Shown: positions 32,272 through 35,391 of the stretch, one piece after another
Numbering within the stretch: position 1 is the stretch's first letter
Layout: every line of letters begins with the position of its first letter
Origin: an uncultured Nocardioides sp.
Lineage (GTDB): Bacteria; Actinomycetota; Actinomycetes; Propionibacteriales; Nocardioidaceae
DNA: 35,391 nucleotides
Assembly: GCF_902805925.1 (NCBI RefSeq)
Contig: NZ_CADCUP010000107.1
Location: forward strand, 1-35,391
Direction of reading: 5' to 3'
The notes under the pieces: model-generated
Databases searched by the model: none
What the model was told of the DNA's origin: nothing
The model's input: only the letters and a program-made list of their open reading frames with translations
Program-made: the position numbers and the translations under genes

Positions 32272-33092
32272 TGGCAGCCGACCGGACGGCGCCCGGCCCG
32301 CCCCCAGGGCTGGGCGCGCGTGACGGCATCACCCGCCAGCTCGACTACTGGTGGACGCTCTACCGGCGCACGTGGAGGGCGAGCATCATCAGCTCGTTCG
32401 TCTCGCCGCTCTTCTACGTGCTCGCCATGGGCGTCCTGCTCGGTGGCTTCATCGACGGCGACCCCGACCGGCTCGAGGGCGCCACGTCGTACCTCGCCTT
32501 CGTCGTGCCGGGCCTCGTCGCGGCGCACGCCATGCAGACGGCGGTGGCGGAGATGACCTACCCGGTGATGGGCATGATCAAGTGGCAACGCGTCTACGAC
32601 TCCATGCTGGCCACCCCGCTGCGGGTGCCCGACCTCGTGGGCGCGCACCTGCTGTTCGTGCTGTTCAGGCTCGCCACGACGTGCGGGGTGTTCATGCTCG
32701 TCGTCGCCCCGTTCGGGCTGTTCGCGACCTGGTGGGGCGCGCTGCTCGCCTACCTCGGGCAGGTGCTCGTCGGCATGGCGTTCGCCGCCCTGACCTATGC
32801 CTACTCGGTGCGCCAGACCTCCGAGATGGGGTTCGGCGTCTACTTCCGGCTGGTCGTCTTCCCCCTGTTCCTGTTCTCCGGGGCGTTCTTCCCCGTGGCC
32901 AACCTGGGCGAGGTGGGGGCCTTCGTCGCGAGGCTCACCCCGCTGTGGCACGGCGTCAACCTGTCGCGGATGTTCTGCGTCGACCACGTCGACTGGGTCC
33001 TCGCCGTGGTCAACGTCGCCGTGCTGGGGGCGCTGATCGTCCTCGGCCACCGGCTCGCCGTCTCCGGTCTCACCAAGCGGCTGGTCAGCTGA
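32271..33092 (+). CDS. ABC-2 type permease 1 (NodJ-like)
   Basis: A 273-residue membrane protein with about six hydrophobic segments. The cytosolic N-terminus includes the amphipathic LDYWWTLYRRTWRASIISSFVSPLFYVLAMGVLLGGFI. Further segments lie around YLAFVVPGLVAAHAMQTAVAEMTY, LLFVLFRLATTCGVFMLVV, LLAYLGQVLVGMAFAALTYAY and YFRLVVFPLFLFSGAFFPV. The last is the conserved FLFSGxFFP patch of ABC-2 NodJ/DrrB permeases, followed by LTPLWHGVNLSR. The start ATG shares one base with the ATPase stop, and its own stop shares one base with the next start. It likely pairs with permease 2 as a heterodimeric channel. Confidence 0.92.
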   Translation: MAADRTAPGPPPGLGARDGITRQLDYWWTLYRRTWRASIISSFVSPLFYVLAMGVLLGGFIDGDPDRLEGATSYLAFVVPGLVAAHAMQTAVAEMTYPVMGMIKWQRVYDSMLATPLRVPDLVGAHLLFVLFRLATTCGVFMLVVAPFGLFATWWGALLAYLGQVLVGMAFAALTYAYSVRQTSEMGFGVYFRLVVFPLFLFSGAFFPVANLGEVGAFVARLTPLWHGVNLSRMFCVDHVDWVLAVVNVAVLGALIVLGHRLAVSGLTKRLVS

Positions 33093-33871
33093 TGGCCGCC
33101 TCGCTCACGCCGCTCCAGGCGACGTCCCTGCTGGTGCAGCGCAACTACATCGTCTACAAGGCGGCGTGGAAGCTGTTCCTCACGGGCTTCCTCGAGCCGG
33201 TCCTCTACCTGCTCTCCATCGGCATCGGCGTCGGTCAGCTGATCGAGACCTTCGAGCTCAATGGCGAGCCCATCCCGTACGCCGAGTTCGTCGCCCCGGG
33301 CATGCTCGCGGCCTCCGCCTTCAACGGCGCGCTCATCGACATGACCTACAACGTCTTCTTCAAGCTGAAGTACGACAAGCTCTACGACCAGATGCTCGCC
33401 ACACCGCTGACGACCGCCGACATCGCCCGTGGCGAGATCGCCTGGGGCCAGCTGCGGGGGGCGGCGTACGCCGCGGCGTTCCTGCTCGTCATGCTCGCCC
33501 TCGACCTCGTCAGCTCGTGGTGGGCGCTGCTGGCGCTGCCGGCCACGCTGCTCATCGGGTTCGCGTTCTCCGCGGTGTGCATGGCGCTGACGACGTGGAT
33601 GACGAGCTGGCAGGACTTCGACAAGATCACCCTCGTCCAGCTGCCGCTGTTCCTCTTCTCCGCGACGTTCTTCCCGCTCTCGGCGTTCCCAGGCTGGCTC
33701 CAGATCGTCGTCGAGTGCACGCCGCTCTACCGTGGGGTCGTGCTCTGCCGCGAGCTCACCACCGGCTCGATCACCTCGGCCAGCGCCGTCTCGGTCGTCT
33801 ACCTCGTGGTGATGGGGGCCGTCGGCCTGGCCGTCGTGCGCCGGCGCCTCGACACGCTGCTGGTGACCTAG
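33092..33871 (+). CDS. ABC-2 type permease 2 (NodJ-like)
   Basis: A 259-residue partner of the preceding permease. It has the same layout: QRNYIVYKAAWKLFLTGFLEPVLYLLSIGIGVG at the N-terminus, APGMLAASAFNGALIDMTYNVFFKLKYDKLYDQMLATPLTTADI in the middle, and the conserved LPLFLFSATFFPLSAFPGWLQ and ECTPLYRGVVLCREL near the end. A terminal hydrophobic helix is followed by RRRLDTLL. The start ATG overlaps the permease 1 stop (TGATG). The stop TAG at 33869-33871 is embedded in CTAG, which also holds the stop of the convergent acetyltransferase gene. Confidence 0.92.
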   Translation: MAASLTPLQATSLLVQRNYIVYKAAWKLFLTGFLEPVLYLLSIGIGVGQLIETFELNGEPIPYAEFVAPGMLAASAFNGALIDMTYNVFFKLKYDKLYDQMLATPLTTADIARGEIAWGQLRGAAYAAAFLLVMLALDLVSSWWALLALPATLLIGFAFSAVCMALTTWMTSWQDFDKITLVQLPLFLFSATFFPLSAFPGWLQIVVECTPLYRGVVLCRELTTGSITSASAVSVVYLVVMGAVGLAVVRRRLDTLLVT

Positions 33872-34371
33872 AGCCGGAGCTGCCACAGCTCCACGTCGAC
33901 CCACCGGTCGTGCTTGTGGCCCACCTCCCGCAGCGTGCCGGCCGCGGTGAATCCGAGAGAGGTGTGCAGGGCGGTGCTCGCCTCGTTGGGCAGGGCGACG
34001 AAGGCCACCACGACGTGCACCCCGGCGGCTCGCAGCCGCGCCAGGAGCTCGGCGTACAGCGCCCGGCCGACGCCGCGGCCCTGAGCGGAGGGGTCGACGT
34101 AGACGGTCGACTCCCGCGTGCGCGCGTACGCCGGCTTCGGACGGTACGCCGAGGAGGTGGCGTAGCCGAGCACCACGCTGTGCGCGTCGTCGACGGCCAC
34201 CAGCGCCAGGTCGCCGGGCGCGCTGCTCCCGACGTACGGCAGCCACGCGTCGTGCGAGCGGGGCTCCACGTCGAAGGTGGCGTAGCCCTCGCGGGCCTCG
34301 CGACCGTAGATCGACGCCAGGGCCGGGATGTCGTCGGTCGTCGCCGCCCGCACGGAGAAGTCGGCTGCCAT
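33868..34371 (-). CDS. GNAT N-acetyltransferase (phosphinothricin acetyltransferase-like)
   Basis: A 167-residue GCN5-related acetyltransferase. The N-terminus FSVRAATTDDIPALASIYGREAREGYATFDVEP and the middle LGYATSSAYRPKPAYARTRESTVYVDPSAQGRGVGRALYAELLARLRAAG carry the acetyl-CoA pyrophosphate loop (QGRGVG). ALPNEASTALHTSLGFTAAGTLREVGHKHDRWVDVELWQ is the tail typical of the PAT/MnaT branch, which acetylates phosphinothricin, methionine sulfone or related amino acids. The substrate here is inferred only by family. The start ATG 34371 gives the usual length. The longer frame to 34467 runs into the divergent gene. There is no Shine-Dalgarno, and a weak CAGCAT lies 6 nt upstream. Confidence 0.9.
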   Translation of the reverse strand: MAADFSVRAATTDDIPALASIYGREAREGYATFDVEPRSHDAWLPYVGSSAPGDLALVAVDDAHSVVLGYATSSAYRPKPAYARTRESTVYVDPSAQGRGVGRALYAELLARLRAAGVHVVVAFVALPNEASTALHTSLGFTAAGTLREVGHKHDRWVDVELWQLRL

Positions 34372-34415
34372 GGGCGCATGCTGCCACTGTCGGAACCCGC
34401 TGGTTGAATGACGGC

Positions 34416-35391
34416 GTGGCGATCGAACCCGACACCAAGGACTGGACCTGGGTGCTGGAGCGCCCATGTCCCGACTGCGGGTTCACCTCGGCCTCGCACG
34501 GTGTCGCAGACCTCCCCGAGCTGCTGCGGAGCACCACGGCCACCTGGTCGCAGGTGCTCCGCGGGCCCGATGTGCGCGAGCGCCCCGACCCCGCGACCTG
34601 GTCGCCGCTTGAGTACGCCTGCCACGTCCGCGACGTGCACCGGGTCTTCGCCGAGCGTGTCACCCTGATGCTCGCGCAGGACGCCCCCGCCTTCGCCAGC
34701 TGGGACCAGGACGCCACCGCCCTGGAGTCCGACTACGCCGCCGCGGACCCCGTCGAGGTCGACGTCGACCTCATCGAGGCGGCCGGCACGGTCGCGGGCC
34801 TCTACGCCACCGTGACCGACGAGACGGCGGGGCGCACCGGCAGCCGCAGCGACGGGAGCCGGTTCACGGTCACGACACTGGGCCGCTACCACCTCCACGA
34901 CGTCGTCCACCACCTCCACGACGTCGGGCACGACCCGCGCAGCGTCACCATCCGCTCCTACGACGCCCACGCGGCCGCCTACCGCGACGCGAGCGCCGTC
35001 ATGAGCGAGCCGCTGCAGGCCACCGCCGAGGCCTTCGCGCAGCGACTGGGCGCCGGCGCGCAGGTCCTGGAGATCGGCTCCGCCGGGGGTCGTGACGCGC
35101 TGGTCCTCGAGGCCGCCGGGCTGCGCGTGCGCCGCACCGACATCACGCCCGCCTTCGTGGGGCTGCTCCGGGCGTCCGGTCACGAGGCCGAGGTGCTCGA
35201 CCCGCTGCACGACGACCTCGGCGAGCCCGGGAGCGTCGACGGGGTGTGGGCCGGCGCCTGCCTCCTGCACGTCGACCGTGCCGACCTGCCGACCGTGCTG
35301 TCGCGGCTGGCGGAGGTCGTGCGCCCCGAGGGGCTGCTCCACGTCTCCCTCAAGGAGGGCGACGGGGAGGTGTGGTCCACCCACGGCAGCA
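34416..35391 (+). CDS. DinB-family / SAM-dependent methyltransferase fusion (3' end outside window)
   Basis: The frame opens at GTG 34416 and is still open at the window end (325 codons). Residues 1-175 form a DinB-like helical domain. It starts MAIEPDTKDWTWVLERPCPDCG, then has CHVRDVHRVFAERVTLML (His70/His75), FASWDQDATALESDY and YHLHDVVHHLHDVG, a His cluster suited to metal binding as in DinB and mycothiol-dependent enzymes. Residues about 182-325 form a class I methyltransferase. AYRDASAVM lies in front, motif I is VLEIGSAGGRDALVLEAAG (217-235), Asp242 ends the second strand, and VDGVWAGACLLHVDRADLP and LRVSLK-like LHVSLKEGDGE follow. The gene is divergent from the acetyltransferase gene with 44 nt between starts. 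TTGAAT lies 6 nt before the GTG, possibly a leaderless promoter. Substrates are unknown. Confidence 0.82.
   Translation, partial: MAIEPDTKDWTWVLERPCPDCGFTSASHGVADLPELLRSTTATWSQVLRGPDVRERPDPATWSPLEYACHVRDVHRVFAERVTLMLAQDAPAFASWDQDATALESDYAAADPVEVDVDLIEAAGTVAGLYATVTDETAGRTGSRSDGSRFTVTTLGRYHLHDVVHHLHDVGHDPRSVTIRSYDAHAAAYRDASAVMSEPLQATAEAFAQRLGAGAQVLEIGSAGGRDALVLEAAGLRVRRTDITPAFVGLLRASGHEAEVLDPLHDDLGEPGSVDGVWAGACLLHVDRADLPTVLSRLAEVVRPEGLLHVSLKEGDGEVWSTHGS

Noticed and set aside
1..35391. Search for tRNA, rRNA, CRISPR arrays, insertion sequences and phage genes
   Set aside because: No tRNA-like cloverleaf, regularly spaced repeat array, transposase or integrase was seen anywhere in the window.

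Overview
The window is a GC-rich actinobacterial chromosome segment. It most resembles Nocardioides or another member of the Nocardioidaceae. The evidence is the strong G/C third-position bias, frequent GTG/TTG starts, the ClgR-type regulator, and the ftsK - rodZ-like - rimO - pgsA - cinA - clgR - nei - lhr gene order, all familiar from Actinobacteria. The assignment to genus is inference. I see no tRNA, rRNA, CRISPR array, insertion sequence or prophage. No stretch above 300 bases lacks a gene or gene remnant.

Region 1 (1-5167): the 3' end of a probable sulfotransferase converges on a five-bladed beta-propeller glycosidase-like gene. That gene is divergent from a plus-strand run of thyA, a dihydrofolate reductase gene, dapA and an RNase J gene. 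ThyA and DHFR form the dTMP/folate cycle, DapA opens the lysine/diaminopimelate branch, and RNase J processes RNA.

Region 2 (5168-8440): an orphan two-GAF sensor histidine kinase is followed in tandem by a decayed copy of itself. The copy carries a frameshift and an internal deletion of about 579 nt. An inverted repeat precedes the intact kinase, and a terminator hairpin flanked by 11-bp tandem repeats ends the region.

Region 3 (8437-20991): a large secreted M4 metallopeptidase on the minus strand has a promoter with an operator-like palindrome. Next come ftsK, a composite RodZ-like membrane protein, rimO and pgsA, nearly all with overlapping stop/start codons. A secreted 5'-nucleotidase follows. 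It and the M4 peptidase end in the same kind of Lys-rich Ig-like C-terminal module.

Region 4 (20991-31227): a GH15 trehalase/glucoamylase-like gene is divergent from cinA, and both look leaderless. Then come an SDR oxidoreductase, a convergent zinc-dependent alcohol dehydrogenase with an unusual insertion, clgR, a Nei-type DNA glycosylase and the large DNA helicase Lhr. The 5'-nucleotidase/GH15 and SDR/ADH pairs interrupt an otherwise conserved DNA-maintenance neighbourhood.

Region 5 (31228-35391): a three-gene ABC-2 exporter (ATPase and two permeases) is followed by a GNAT acetyltransferase. Its stop codon lies in the same CTAG as the stop of the second permease. Divergent from it is a DinB-methyltransferase fusion that runs off the window.

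The most interesting signals are the decaying kinase duplicate with a recent gene-conversion-like tract, a recurrent TANNNT-6-to-8-nt-start-codon pattern marking leaderless genes, the shared C-terminal module on two unrelated secreted enzymes, and the operator-like palindrome at the metallopeptidase promoter. No clearly new multi-gene defence or mobile system is visible. All positions were read by eye and no database search was possible.
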